A stretch of DNA of 64,000 bases from Catonia carolina (lineage: Eukaryota; Arthropoda; Insecta; Hemiptera; Achilidae). A program made the position numbers and the translations under genes. Shown piece after piece: positions 53,501 to 56,855 of the stretch (position 1 is the first letter of the stretch; every line of letters begins with the position of its first letter). Location of the stretch: assembly GCA_035578175.1 (NCBI GenBank), contig JAQMRL010000001.1, forward strand, positions 438,252,639 to 438,316,638, in the 5' to 3' direction. The notes under the pieces were generated by a model. That model was given only the letters and a program-made list of their open reading frames with translations, made no database searches and was not told the origin of the DNA.

Positions 53501-53531
53501 CTATTGGTTGATTTATTTTCCCCGACGACAT
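20646..53531 (-). CDS. ASRGL1: Isoaspartyl peptidase/L-asparaginase (ASRGL1-like), six coding exons
   Basis: This enzyme hydrolyses isoaspartyl dipeptides and L-asparagine. It belongs to the N-terminal nucleophile (Ntn) hydrolase family and is normally cytosolic. Six exons join in frame with GT/AG junctions to 313 codons plus TAA; human ASRGL1 is about 308 aa, so the gene looks complete. The start motif [14 protein letters not shown] is at residues 11-24. The self-cleavage site is G173/T174 in [10 protein letters not shown]174 should be the N-terminal nucleophile of the beta chain. Substrate-pocket residues are in STGG (T192), GRIGDTP (R202) and VSTTGYGD (T225-G226). No stop or frameshift was seen in any exon. 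All splice junctions fall inside glycine codons (residues 69, 95, 170, 210, 247). An acceptor just upstream of the ATG suggests a non-coding 5' exon. Function is inferred from family motifs; exon joins are inferred from frame and splice consensus. Confidence 0.93.
20937..21855 (-). mobile_element. mariner element, internally deleted, in intron 5
   Basis: Ends CAGGGTTTGTATAAAAAGTA inverted, with TA duplications. The transposase remains are an N-terminal piece starting [19 protein letters not shown] with [12 protein letters not shown] and GRPSTSHTD, and a C-terminal piece with [11 protein letters not shown] and [10 protein letters not shown]. The first catalytic Asp region is deleted. Confidence 0.92.
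21873..22626 (+). mobile_element. Solo LTR of an LTR retrotransposon
   Basis: Begins TGTGACAG and ends TGTCACA, flanked by the 4-bp duplication ATAC. Contains a TATA box (TATAAAAG, 22206-22213), an initiator-like CAGTCAGT and an AATAAA (22542-22547), in the order expected for a sense LTR. No internal coding region is present, so recombination has left one LTR. A 4-bp duplication fits Ty3/gypsy, but the family cannot be set from an LTR alone. Confidence 0.85.
22631..22985. other. Intron sequence with an old dispersed-repeat motif
   Basis: The string AAAATTTCATGAAAATCCAT (near 22850) resembles motifs common in arthropod repeats. No ORF. Confidence 0.4.
22990..23480 (-). pseudogene. LINE C-terminal fragment
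   Basis: A 136-codon frame (23460-23050) reads [20 protein letters not shown], then [20 protein letters not shown] and [14 protein letters not shown]. The 'RI...FFGHL-R' pattern is the C-terminal tail seen after the RT domain in arthropod RTE-like LINEs. No catalytic motif remains. Confidence 0.72.
23481..24020. other. Intron 5 sequence, no recognised feature
   Basis: AT-rich with short degenerate frames only. Confidence 0.4.
24023..25375 (-). repeat. Repeat D, full length, split by a LINE end
   Basis: Reverse complement of D from AAAATCTGGTGTGAAACACT to GGCAAGAGAAAGTAAAAA. A LINE 3' end is inserted after the TTTGATTATATA position of the second sub-repeat. Confidence 0.87.
24297..24735 (+). 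mobile_element. LINE 3' end inserted in repeat D
   Basis: The frame carries [18 protein letters not shown] and [11 protein letters not shown], the usual LINE C-terminal 'R-LQ-GH-MR' motif. An RK-rich end and poly(A) (after GGACAATAAAA) follow. Strongly 5'-truncated; no clear target duplication. Confidence 0.8.
25460..25760 (-). pseudogene. LINE RT thumb fragment (BS/jockey-like)
   Basis: The frame reads [20 protein letters not shown], then [28 protein letters not shown] and [18 protein letters not shown]. These are conserved after the YADD domain in jockey-like LINEs. Both ends are lost. Confidence 0.78.
25904..26876. mobile_element. Palindromic mariner: two 3' halves head to head
   Basis: Ends CGAGGGCTATTCAGAAAGTA with TA duplications. 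The minus-strand frame 26536-26006 and the plus-strand frame ending at 26777 encode the same transposase C-terminus ([28 protein letters not shown]), differing at few residues. The minus arm extends further, to [10 protein letters not shown] and [10 protein letters not shown]. Neither arm has the N-terminus, so no transposase can be made. Arms pair over about 390 bp. Confidence 0.93.
27085..27195 (-). CDS. ASRGL1: ASRGL1-like coding exon 5
   Basis: A 111-nt exon with acceptor GTTAACAG| and donor |GTTCGT, a weaker donor than the others. It encodes residues 211-246, including [18 protein letters not shown] with the substrate-contacting Thr-Gly pair. A SINE B copy begins about 60 bp upstream of its acceptor and leads the long, transposon-filled intron 4. 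Confidence 0.92.
27385..27640. repeat. Fold-back element, diverged copy
   Basis: Arms match those at 9903-10223 (ACCACCAGAATACGGTAACA outermost, CTGAAGATGTGTACAAGATA inner) but have several mismatches and a shorter centre. Confidence 0.85.
28078..28911. mobile_element. Hairpin MITE (TA target), 834 bp
   Basis: Ends CAGGGTGATTCACGAAG inverted, TA duplications at 28076-28077 and 28912-28913. The two halves are near-complete reverse complements, so the whole element folds on itself. Same family as 29056-30067. Confidence 0.9.
29056..30067. mobile_element. Hairpin MITE (TA target), 1,012 bp, inside SINE B
   Basis: Ends CAGGGTGATTCATGAAGTTC inverted with TA duplications; its removal restores SINE B exactly. 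The arms of about 450 bp are close to identical, so it is young. No ORF. The TA target suggests mobilisation by a Tc1/mariner transposase. Confidence 0.92.
30653..31122 (-). rRNA. 28S rRNA gene fragment (pseudogene) with internal amplification
   Basis: The minus strand matches the conserved 3' third of insect 28S rRNA. It includes the segments TTACCACAGGGATAACTGGC, GGCGGCCAAGCGTTGATAGT and ATCCTTCGATGTCGG, and GGGAACGTGAGCTGGGTTTA on the other side of the array. A normal 28S has one copy of the 37-nt stretch that is eight-fold here. It is embedded in repeat D, not in an rDNA unit, so it is not a functional gene. Confidence 0.93.
30707..31002. repeat. Eight tandem copies of a 37-bp unit from 28S rRNA
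   Basis: Units start at 30707, 30744, 30781, 30818, 30855, 30892, 30929 and 30966 (CGCTTGGTGAATTCTGCTTC...). They differ by one to three bases each (for example CGCAATGA, CACAATGA, CGCAACGA). There are no spacers. Confidence 0.97.
31602..31695 (+). mobile_element. SINE A fragment
   Basis: Starts CATTCAGGCACGGCATATTT and keeps the body to GCAGAACAGTTGGATGTTAA. It separates two D copies. Confidence 0.8.
31703..32687 (-). repeat. Repeat D, full length, inverted
   Basis: Reverse complement from AAAATCTGGTGTGAAACAC to GGCAAGAGAAAGTAAAAAA. It contains a long CA microsatellite at 32486-32543. Confidence 0.88.
32486..32543. repeat. (CA)n microsatellite inside repeat D
   Basis: About 29 uninterrupted CA units at the same internal position as the GT runs of plus-strand D copies. 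Confidence 0.96.
32695..32855 (-). mobile_element. SINE E, tRNA-derived
   Basis: On the minus strand, a box A-like region (GACATAGTGGATAGCGTA) and a box B (GGTCTCGGGTTCGATTTCC) have tRNA-like spacing. An unrelated body (CCGTTGGTGCCGTTTTTATC) follows. Single copy here; it may still be a young SINE family elsewhere. Confidence 0.7.
32888..33835 (+). repeat. Repeat D, full length, with duplicated 3' tail
   Basis: Complete block order. The tail GAGAAAGTTGTGCGAGTGTT...CACACCAGATTTTT is followed by a second, slightly different copy to about 33875. Confidence 0.87.
33355..34694 (+). repeat. Tandem duplication, copy 1 (~1.34 kb)
   Basis: Runs from the TAGCGCAAAAATGTATATAA point of D, through the D tail and the start of a palindromic mariner, to GATAATCTTCTA. 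The sequence then jumps back to the same D point at 34695. Confidence 0.92.
34171..34694. mobile_element. Palindromic mariner, truncated duplicate
   Basis: Same as 40931-41456, cut by the duplication junction. Contains the frame [20 protein letters not shown] on the minus strand. Confidence 0.88.
35236..36744 (+). CDS. LINE ORF1 protein with a DUF4780-like domain
   Basis: A 502-codon frame for the RNA-binding, gag-like partner that packages LINE RNA. The N-terminal third is charged, with a short basic stretch ([13 protein letters not shown]). Residues about 172-355 ([20 protein letters not shown] ... [12 protein letters not shown]) resemble DUF4780, a domain common in insect retrotransposon proteins, with the features [21 protein letters not shown] and [14 protein letters not shown]. 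The C-terminus is low complexity, rich in Glu/Pro/Arg. No CCHC zinc knuckle is present, unlike most R1/jockey ORF1 proteins. Uninterrupted. ORF2 overlaps its end in the -1 frame. The domain name is from memory of the family pattern. Confidence 0.87.
   Translation: MGPNMEPSIKNNEINKQGDERPQIEAQPEMGGPEESEGNSSPMVIDDQGEQQARVGTPERLGSLEVTSEEDVKLPKEEGETSEVPKEMGKTGTRLSGAAKKRLRWLLVKGVPYEEAREKAVRPLSPKRGEQPLKRQRSDGSTPEKTRVQDPPKKRARGPPTGEKGVAGPGMGYSRVVAGSRVGILAVGYPEVLLSREQLKATEKAILERVGGLDIEGEISPKFVGSTFKPGYLVLTCKDEVTAEWVRKIGGALQPWKGARLKVVGEKDLPRPVVVVGYFPNSKEDKSEKILRMVAVQNHDLLVDQWRVLQRLENNLMVQLTLAVDDRSAVRLRRNPEVDFKFGQIRLRLRGSRMEEGGIAGEEGGQGTEVRKGPEDPKVAAIKEGGASVEAPASMEGVEMEEPSVEEGSPNLVVASPSRAEVEGPEEKEESPRAVDSPPQRRAPKKVGKGPSRKPGGGRRDGSPVAGPSGTERQVLQPGRRARGPKFLQKQGRKDHGKHRRQ
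36900..40343 (+). CDS. LINE ORF2: endonuclease, reverse transcriptase, RNase H
   Basis: Polyprotein for target-primed reverse transcription. Numbered from the ATG at 36900: endonuclease GCDSNAHH 83-90 and SLSDH 157-161; [24 protein letters not shown] and SYADDLVIL (YADD 613-616); RNase H YTDGSV (Asp 880), [12 protein letters not shown] and [19 protein letters not shown]-terminal zinc motif [18 protein letters not shown]. The true start lies upstream. The same frame is open before 36873 and includes the endonuclease start [13 protein letters not shown] and LVQEPW, with an ATG at 36831. A single TGA at 36873-36875 cuts it, probably from a CGA codon. Full activity is therefore unlikely from this copy. 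Confidence 0.95.
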   Translation: MIYDNSISNPRSCIVIRKDIKCFPLCVDRDLVAISVEVQRGSRREEAVVASAYFPGDSCEVPPAEFRRLVEGCRRRGQELVVGCDSNAHHTVWGSTNTNRRGECLLEYLISNDLYLSNIGNEPTFVTARRREVLDLTITSELTRCEIRDWRVSGKASLSDHRYVEFAMCLGVGRSESIRVPKLTDWEGFKEQVQSEMEDVCGTPKSVTELERVADKLGERLNREFCDNCPERRRNMVRRVPWWNSRLERLKSRTRKLFNRAKCNGEWREYKVALTEYNKELRRSKRRAWRSFCEGVNETPAVARLRKVLSKDHSNPIGQLRREDGTLTESMEQTVEVLLETHFPGSLEDRPEEEERGNRGGHGREVALARREACEVFTFAKVKWAVGMFRPYKSAAPDGIFPAMLQNGGNKLIRNLLHIFRASCALGYVPRSWRETEVVFIPKAGKPPIEPKSYRPISLTSFVLKVMEKVVDRHIRGGALQERPLHGCQHAYQTGKSTITALHDVVTRIEGSLRDKEITLCAFLDVEGAFNNTLFTSIEKAARRKGVQSSVIKWVGSVLRDREIRARLGGKLVTGRARRGCPQGGVLSPLLWSLVIDELLSQLTEEGFEVVSYADDLVILVRGKHETTIRERMQGALNLVHTWCGQEGLRINPEKVVVVPFTKKRTMTLGALTLEGVELNYSPEVKYLGVVLDRGLTWKGHMSKTIEKATKALWICKSLFGKTWGLRPHMAKWAYVSIILPMVTYAAFVWWPRTNLRTAQDRLKKLQRLACLGICGAMGTCPTAAMEAMFDLPPLHIQVKKEAIRTALRLEGKIGVPSKEMGHTRIFKVIEGMGVVGGPRDRMNKTYDFSDTLKVEIFDRQEWKEEQPVIPEGATVWYTDGSVMSGRAGVGVWGAGGKISLALGCTITIFQAEILAIKVCAERCIESRLSGSHIFILSDSRAAIKALSSCNFESRLAYDCRVVLNAVAKRNVVTLRWVPGHQGVSGNERADALAKKGAASHFIGPEPYCGIGEGYYRSIVRAWEKEAKTSYWEKVPGCEQAKKFIAYSSKRAGIYNRLGRQDLKRVVGLMTGHCNLGYHLSKIGVAGDSLCRFCHEAEEKAEHILCSCNVAGCKRKALMGEDVLTPSQVSALDPRQILRFIESVGLA
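40931..42110. mobile_element. Palindromic DUF4817-type mariner with a duplicated right arm
   Basis: The left arm (CGGGTGTTTCATTAAGGACG) and right arm are both 5' ends of the same transposon, in opposite orientation. The right terminal ~200 bp occur twice in tandem (about 41700-41902 and 41908-42110). The minus-strand frame 41724-41173 starts [20 protein letters not shown] (DUF4817 head), then the helix-turn-helix [20 protein letters not shown] and, after a frameshift, FYFSDE at the first catalytic Asp. The C-terminal half is absent. Lies just beyond exon 4. Confidence 0.88.
42126..42291 (-). mobile_element. SINE A copy next to exon 4
   Basis: Full-length reverse complement with box A and box B (GGTTCGAATCCC), ending 47 bp from the exon 4 donor. 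Same strand as the gene, so its Pol III promoter would read the pre-mRNA sense. Confidence 0.9.
42339..42457 (-). CDS. ASRGL1: ASRGL1-like coding exon 4 (carries the catalytic threonine)
   Basis: A 119-nt exon with acceptor TTTCAG| and donor |GTCAGC. It encodes residues 171-209. GTVG contains T174, the autoproteolysis site and nucleophile; STGG and GRIGDTP line the active site. The exon sits between a SINE A copy ending 47 bp beyond its donor and a palindromic mariner starting 53 bp before its acceptor, so only about 220 bp here are not repeat. Confidence 0.93.
42511..43052. mobile_element. Palindromic mariner, 542 bp
   Basis: Ends CGAGGGTTATCCAGAAAATA with TA duplications. Left arm 42511-42771 and right arm 42790-43052 are near-exact reverse complements around an 18-bp centre. 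Both arms carry the transposase 3' end ([28 protein letters not shown]). Nothing upstream of the C-terminal ~60 codons remains. Confidence 0.94.
43232..44150. mobile_element. Palindromic mariner, asymmetric arms
   Basis: Inverted ends around GGTGTGGCTATTAAATAACG / CTTGTTATTTAATAGCTACACC with TA duplications. The minus frame (43764-43378) has [20 protein letters not shown] and [13 protein letters not shown]. The plus frame (ending 44088) has [10 protein letters not shown] and [14 protein letters not shown], so the 3' ends oppose each other. The arms have diverged more than in the other palindromic copies, so this one is older. Confidence 0.88.
44428..44717. mobile_element. MITE-like element, 16-bp inverted ends
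   Basis: AAGCTTTGTGCAGCTG at the left and its exact reverse complement at the right, with further imperfect complementarity inside (ACGTCA...CTACTACTGC). No ORF; target duplication not clear. Confidence 0.65.
44718..45094. other. Intron 3 sequence, no recognised feature
   Basis: AT-rich. Ends with a short D-tail-like piece (GGCAAAGGAAAGTTGTGTGA). Confidence 0.4.
45095..45312 (+). repeat. Repeat D, 3'-truncated copy
   Basis: D start to the GTACGAACTTGAAACT block, with a GT run at 45236-45259. Stops before the [16 protein letters not shown] block. Confidence 0.82.
45657..45882 (-). CDS. ASRGL1: ASRGL1-like coding exon 3
   Basis: A 226-nt exon with acceptor TGTACAG| and a strong donor |GTAAGC. 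It encodes residues 96-169, including [18 protein letters not shown], the helix and loop before the cleavage site, then a lysine-rich variable linker ([12 protein letters not shown]). A possible MITE begins about 45 bp upstream of the acceptor. Confidence 0.92.
45926..46585. mobile_element. Possible MITE with imperfect inverted ends
   Basis: CAGTAGTGATGTGATGCTCATG at the left resembles the reverse complement of the right (CCATCCCATGACTACTCC). The interior is richer in GC than the intron and has no gene-like ORF. Boundaries and class are uncertain. Confidence 0.4.
46634..47700 (+). mobile_element. mariner element, degenerate (Mos-like transposase remains)
   Basis: The left end resembles ACAAGGTGCTACCCAAAAGT. 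The frame has [19 protein letters not shown], then [18 protein letters not shown] (linker), [16 protein letters not shown] (first catalytic Asp, SDE) and finally [10 protein letters not shown] near the C-terminus. The middle is deleted and many stops are present. A 185-bp MITE sits inside, and a D copy replaces the right end. Confidence 0.8.
47396..47580. mobile_element. MITE, 185 bp, TA target
   Basis: AGACTGCTTACACACA inverted at both ends, with TA on each side, inside the degenerate mariner. The interior has several GCCGGC/CCGGC-type short palindromes. Confidence 0.85.
47703..48676 (+). repeat. Repeat D, full length (left arm of an inverted pair)
   Basis: Complete copy from ACTTTCTCTTGCC to CACACCAGATTTTT, with a GT/GC-variant microsatellite. 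An inverted copy follows after 60 bp. Confidence 0.9.
48737..49649 (-). repeat. Repeat D, full length (right arm of an inverted pair)
   Basis: Reverse complement of D. Here the GT run is reduced to CACACACAGACC, among the shortest seen. Confidence 0.9.
49903..51233 (-). mobile_element. mariner element, degenerate, interrupted by SINE C
   Basis: Ends CAAGGCGTGACAAAAAAAAT and, from the right, CAAAGTGTCGTAAAAAAAAT, with TA duplications. On the minus strand [15 protein letters not shown] starts the transposase; [12 protein letters not shown] and [17 protein letters not shown] follow in broken frames. Ends 38 bp from the exon 2 donor. Confidence 0.83.
49943..50339 (+). mobile_element. SINE C with 10-bp target duplication
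   Basis: Flanked by ATTTTATTAT (49933-49942, 50340-50349), which sets the element ends and orientation. 5' TTGCCCATAACAGACAGG; 3' CCAGCCTTTTGGCTGATGAC then CTAAACAAAACAA. Inserted in the mariner. Confidence 0.93.
51272..51349 (-). CDS. ASRGL1: ASRGL1-like coding exon 2
   Basis: A 78-nt exon flanked by TTTGCAG| and |GTCAGT. It encodes residues 70-94 with split glycine codons at both ends, including [20 protein letters not shown], equivalent to the GSVLNTNGEVEMDA region of the human protein. Only 38 bp separate its donor from the end of a degenerate mariner at 51233. Confidence 0.9.
51466..52130. repeat. Two partial D copies in opposite orientation
   Basis: Minus-strand D tail and second sub-repeat to about 51740, then plus-strand D from the first sub-repeat to a diverged tail. 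Both are more diverged than other copies. Confidence 0.75.
52290..52712 (-). mobile_element. SINE B copy interrupted by SINE A
   Basis: Full reverse-complement SINE B. Its tail part (52290-52344) is separated from the rest by a SINE A fragment. Start CCACCGGGTTGG at the right. Confidence 0.88.
52345..52438 (-). mobile_element. SINE A fragment inside SINE B
   Basis: Flanked by AGAACAATAA on both sides. Contains only the 3' part of SINE A (poly(A), ACGTCCGACTGTTCTGCAAT) and is 5'-truncated. Confidence 0.88.
52974..53142 (+). mobile_element. SINE A, full-length copy
   Basis: Head GCATTGGCGCAGTTGGTAAC contains a perfect Pol III box A (TGGCGCAGTTGG); box B is GGTTCGAATCC. Body CATCCTTCACAGTCTGCATT and 3' GTCGGACGTTAAACC lead to an A-rich tail. 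In intron 1, opposite to the gene. Confidence 0.93.
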
Positions 53532-53555
53532 TGTTAGTTTAGTTATAAAAGTTAT
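53327..53555 (-). CDS. ASRGL1: ASRGL1-like coding exon 1 (with 24 nt of 5' UTR)
   Basis: Coding starts at the ATG whose first base is 53531 and encodes residues 1-68 plus the first base of codon 69. The donor is GCAG|GTACAA. Upstream of the ATG the minus strand reads TTTTTTACAG at 53556-53565, a good polypyrimidine-AG acceptor. This coding exon is therefore probably preceded by an intron and a separate 5' UTR exon. The exon carries the HGGAG motif and the dimer-interface helices. Confidence 0.9.
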
Positions 53556-53623
53556 CTGTAAAAAATGATAACCAACTAAAATTTTTAATTAACTAACTAA
53601 AGAAAAAAAGACTTGATTGAAAT

Positions 53624-53725
53624 ACAGTAAAACCTCAATATCCAAAACCCGCATTAACTGAAATGGATCCGAGAAACTTGAAACTTTTTTCTTTGTTAAT
53701 TTGGTGATTACTCAATTTCAATATT
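53624..53725. mobile_element. pogo/Tigger-like terminal fragment
   Basis: ACAGTAAAACCTCAATATCC looks like a pogo-type terminal repeat preceded by TA. No opposite end is found, so it is a truncated relic at best. Confidence 0.35.
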
Positions 53726-53737
53726 GTTTTGTTATGT

Positions 53738-54131
53738 TGTTGTTTAGGTCAACAGCCGCAAGGCTGGTTTGAACCTGTAGAGGTTTTACTAAGTAAAACG
53801 AGGAGTCAGGTGGTTTACCATTGCCACAACTCACTGAGTGGAAAAGTACGCTTATCAGCATGCTGGGCCCTCTGAAAAGCACATATTTTCCACTCTGTAA
53901 ATGACACCTTCACTTCATTCACCACAGGGTCTGGCTGTATAATGAAATCCATTACTTTCAGAGGAGATAACTCTGATTAGTGTCTTTTACACCTCTACCT
54001 CTTCTGTTCTTAAATGATTCAGTCATTAAATTGGCTGACCATGTGATAAGAAACAGAACTATTTATTTTAGCCCTGCAACGAACAAATTGAGTGTAAATA
54101 ATTTGACACTCCACCTGTCTGTTATGGGCAG
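53738..54131 (-). mobile_element. SINE C with 12-bp target duplication
   Basis: Flanked by GTTTTGTTATGT (53726-53737, 54132-54143). Minus orientation; hairpin and TGACCTAAACAAC tail at the left end. Confidence 0.93.
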
Positions 54132-54146
54132 GTTTTGTTATGTATA

Positions 54147-55085
54147 CGAAGCATATCCAGAAAGTAAGTGTACTGAGGCTCTCATGGTCGGAGGGATTTT
54201 ATTTTCAACATGTTAGCAATACTTCTGTGTAGCTTGACTTCGTCCTTCGCAACGAGACCAGTTCAAGGTCAGTATGTTAGTAAATGTCAACGCGACAACA
54301 CGTTTCGTGAAAAATATCAATCTAATCTCCCGCTAAGTGCAAAATATGCGGCGTCATCCGATATCTCGTTTGGAAGGGAAAACCTCAGGTAGAGGTTTAT
54401 AATGAGGTGAAAACTGCATATGGTGATAAAGCTATGAATCATACAAGTGAGTACAAGTGGTGTCGCAAGTTTAAAAATGGTCGTATATCTGTGATGATGA
54501 TTAGAGGTGTGGAAGACCTTCAATTGTGACTTACGAAATCGTGGAAAAAATTGAAAATGCGTTCTGTGAAGATCGCAGATTGACTGTATGAACTTTCTGC
54601 GATATTTCCGCAAATCTCCAGATCTCTACTACATGAAACCATCACAGAAACCCTCGGATATCGGAAACTGTTCGCGAGGTGGATCCCAAAACAGCTGACA
54701 GACCAACACAAGTTGAATCGAGAGGAGGCCGGGCAAGAGTTTTTAAGGCACTGCAAACTTCATGGAGATGAATTTCTCCGCTTCATCGTTACTGGAGATG
54801 AAACTTGGGTTGTGCATTATACGCCTGAAACCAAAAGACAGTCTCAACAGTGGCGTCACACCTCTTCACCCTCCGAAAAATGTTCAAAACCACAATTTCA
54901 GCCAGGAAAATCATGGCATCCATGTTTTGGGACTGTCAAGGAATAATTTTAATTGAATATATGCCTAAAAGGGAGACCATCAACTCTGCAAGATACTATG
55001 AGACCCTAAAAAATTGCAGAGGGCGATTCAGAACAAGAAGAGAGGCATGCTGACAAAAGGAGTCTGCCTGCTGCACGACAACACA
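54147..55085 (+). mobile_element. mariner element, degenerate, 3'-truncated
   Basis: The left end CGAAGCATATCCAGAAAGTA follows TA. Transposase remnants are RWIPKQLTDQ-like linker codons, FIVTGDETWVVHYTPETKRQ (first catalytic Asp), then ASMFWDCQGIILIEYMPKRE in another frame and YYETLKN. It breaks off at the start of the D copy, before the last two catalytic residues. Confidence 0.85.
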
Positions 55086-55114
55086 CTATGCATTTTACCG
55101 CAAAAATGTATATA

Positions 55115-56462
55115 CGAGGGTAGGCTGATAAGTAATGCACACATGCTTGTAGAAGACAACTAAATAAACTTCAGTAGCGCGCCTGGTGGCATGTGGAAGT
55201 ACTATTTCTCCTCTACAAGCCTGCGCAGTTTGAAGGCGTTGCTTTCATTCAGTTTGTTTTGAGTAGTGGAAGTATGGCGTCGTGTTCTGGTGCTATGTCA
55301 ACGAGAATTAAACAACGCGCTGTTATCGAATTTTTAACTGCTGAGAAAGTGAATCCTAGTGAGATTTATCGTCGTTTAAAGGCTGTTTATTGTGACGATA
55401 CTGTTGATAGGTCTACTGTGAATCGTTGGGTAATAAAATTTCGTGATTGCCAACCTGGAAAAGCCTTAATTGTTGACAAAACACGCAGTGGACGACCAAT
55501 CACTGCCTCAGACGATAATCGTCGCAAACTCATCGATGATTTGATTCAAAATGACCGGCGAATCACTCAACAGCGTATCGCAAACCAAATTGGAATATCT
55601 AAGGAACGTGTTGGCTTCATTATTGAACAATTGGGATACCGTAAAATCTGTGCACGATGGGTACCACGCCGTCTGACAGACGAGAATAAACAGCGTCGAT
55701 TGGAATGCTGTGAACAACTTTTGAAGCGCTACCGTGACGAAGGAGACGACTTTCTTTTGAATATTGTGACGGGGGACGAGTCATGGGTTCATCATTACGA
55801 TCCCGAAGAAAAAAGGCAGAGCGCTGAATATCGTCATCCACATTCTCCTGTTGTGAAAAAGTTCAAAACACAACCGTCCGCAAAAAAAATTCTTTTGACT
55901 GTGTTTTGGGATGCTCGCCGAGTTTATGTGACTGATTATCTGGAACGAGGGGCAACGGTAAATTCTGCTCAGTATATACAGACTCTGAAACACCTCCGAC
56001 GTCGAGTTTGTCGTGTTAGAGGCAACCTGGCGCCAATAATTTTGCAACACGACAATGCTCGTCCACACACTTCGCGTGCAACTGGAGAGGCTCTGAGAAA
56101 CCTGAAGTTTCAACCAATTTTACACCCTCCGTATTCTCCCGACCTTGCGCCTTGCGATTTTTATTTTTTTCCTCTACTGAAGAGAGACCTTAAGGGTAAT
56201 CATTACAGCTCGGACAATGAGGTGAAGGCAGCTATTGCGTCCTGGGTTCGAGGAAAGTCGGAAGAATTTTTCAGTGACGGAATGAAAAAACTTGTTAAAC
56301 GTTGGGAGAAATGTGTAATGCTTAACGGTGACTATATTGAAAAATAAATAGATAATTTGGTAGGTTAAGATTTGTACTTTAATTTGTTATTTACCCCATC
56401 TTGCTATTTCTTTTTGTTCGTCTTCTACAAGCATGTGTGCATTACTTATCAGCCTACCCTCG
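55115..56462 (+). mobile_element. Complete mariner element with intact transposase
   Basis: Near-perfect inverted ends CGAGGGTAGGCTGATAAGTA, extending about 35 bp (to GCTTGTAGAAGAC), and TA duplications (55113-55114, 56463-56464). 1,348 bp, one uninterrupted transposase gene. The D target is cleanly restored when it is removed. It is the only element here that looks capable of autonomous movement. Confidence 0.96.
55274..56347 (+). CDS. mariner transposase, DD34D, apparently intact
   Basis: Cut-and-paste DNA transposase, about 357 aa from this ATG (A at -3, G at +4). The frame is open from 55193, and a second ATG at 55295 would give 350 aa, nearer the family norm. Counting from this start: N-terminal helix-turn-helix domains cover about residues 8-125 (TAEKVNPSEIYRRLKAVY; GRPITASDDNRRKLIDDLIQ; QQRIANQIGISKERVGFI). 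The linker is WVPRRLTDENK, where most mariners have WVPHEL. Catalytic Asp are in VTGDESW (168), [10 protein letters not shown] (260) and LAPCDFYFF (295), with 34 residues between the last two. It ends NGDYIEK, as is typical. Confidence 0.95.
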   Translation: MASCSGAMSTRIKQRAVIEFLTAEKVNPSEIYRRLKAVYCDDTVDRSTVNRWVIKFRDCQPGKALIVDKTRSGRPITASDDNRRKLIDDLIQNDRRITQQRIANQIGISKERVGFIIEQLGYRKICARWVPRRLTDENKQRRLECCEQLLKRYRDEGDDFLLNIVTGDESWVHHYDPEEKRQSAEYRHPHSPVVKKFKTQPSAKKILLTVFWDARRVYVTDYLERGATVNSAQYIQTLKHLRRRVCRVRGNLAPIILQHDNARPHTSRATGEALRNLKFQPILHPPYSPDLAPCDFYFFPLLKRDLKGNHYSSDNEVKAAIASWVRGKSEEFFSDGMKKLVKRWEKCVMLNGDYIEK

Positions 56463-56855
56463 TAATTAAAGTTGTAGAGAATTTAAAATTCTACAACTTT
56501 TATTTCCAACATTTTTTTGTATAAAGCTTAATTTAGCGGTAATTAGCAATTTTCTGTTTCTTTTCTCACGAAAACGTGTGAAAAATCTATTTTTTTAAGA
56601 TTTCGGCCTTAGTATGCATTTTACGACAAAAGTGTATATAATCAAATTTATAGGAAACAAAAAGATCTACAACTTTTATTTAGAGCATTTTTGTCTACAG
56701 AGCCTAGTTTAGTGTGAAAAAGCGATTTTCCGTATTTTTAACCCAAACTGAGGTCAATTTTTGCGTCTTACACTCATGATTAAACCTAGGTTATGTTTAT
56801 TGTTCATAATTTGCATTGGCAAGAGAAAGTTGTGTGAGTGTTTCACACCAGATTT

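Larger units (their letters stand above)
55083..56855 (+). repeat. Repeat D (3' part) split by a mariner
   Basis: D sequence TGCATTTTACCGCAAAAATGTATA continues after the mariner as ATTAAAGTTGTAGAGAATTT through both sub-repeats to CACACCAGATTTTTG. Confidence 0.88.
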
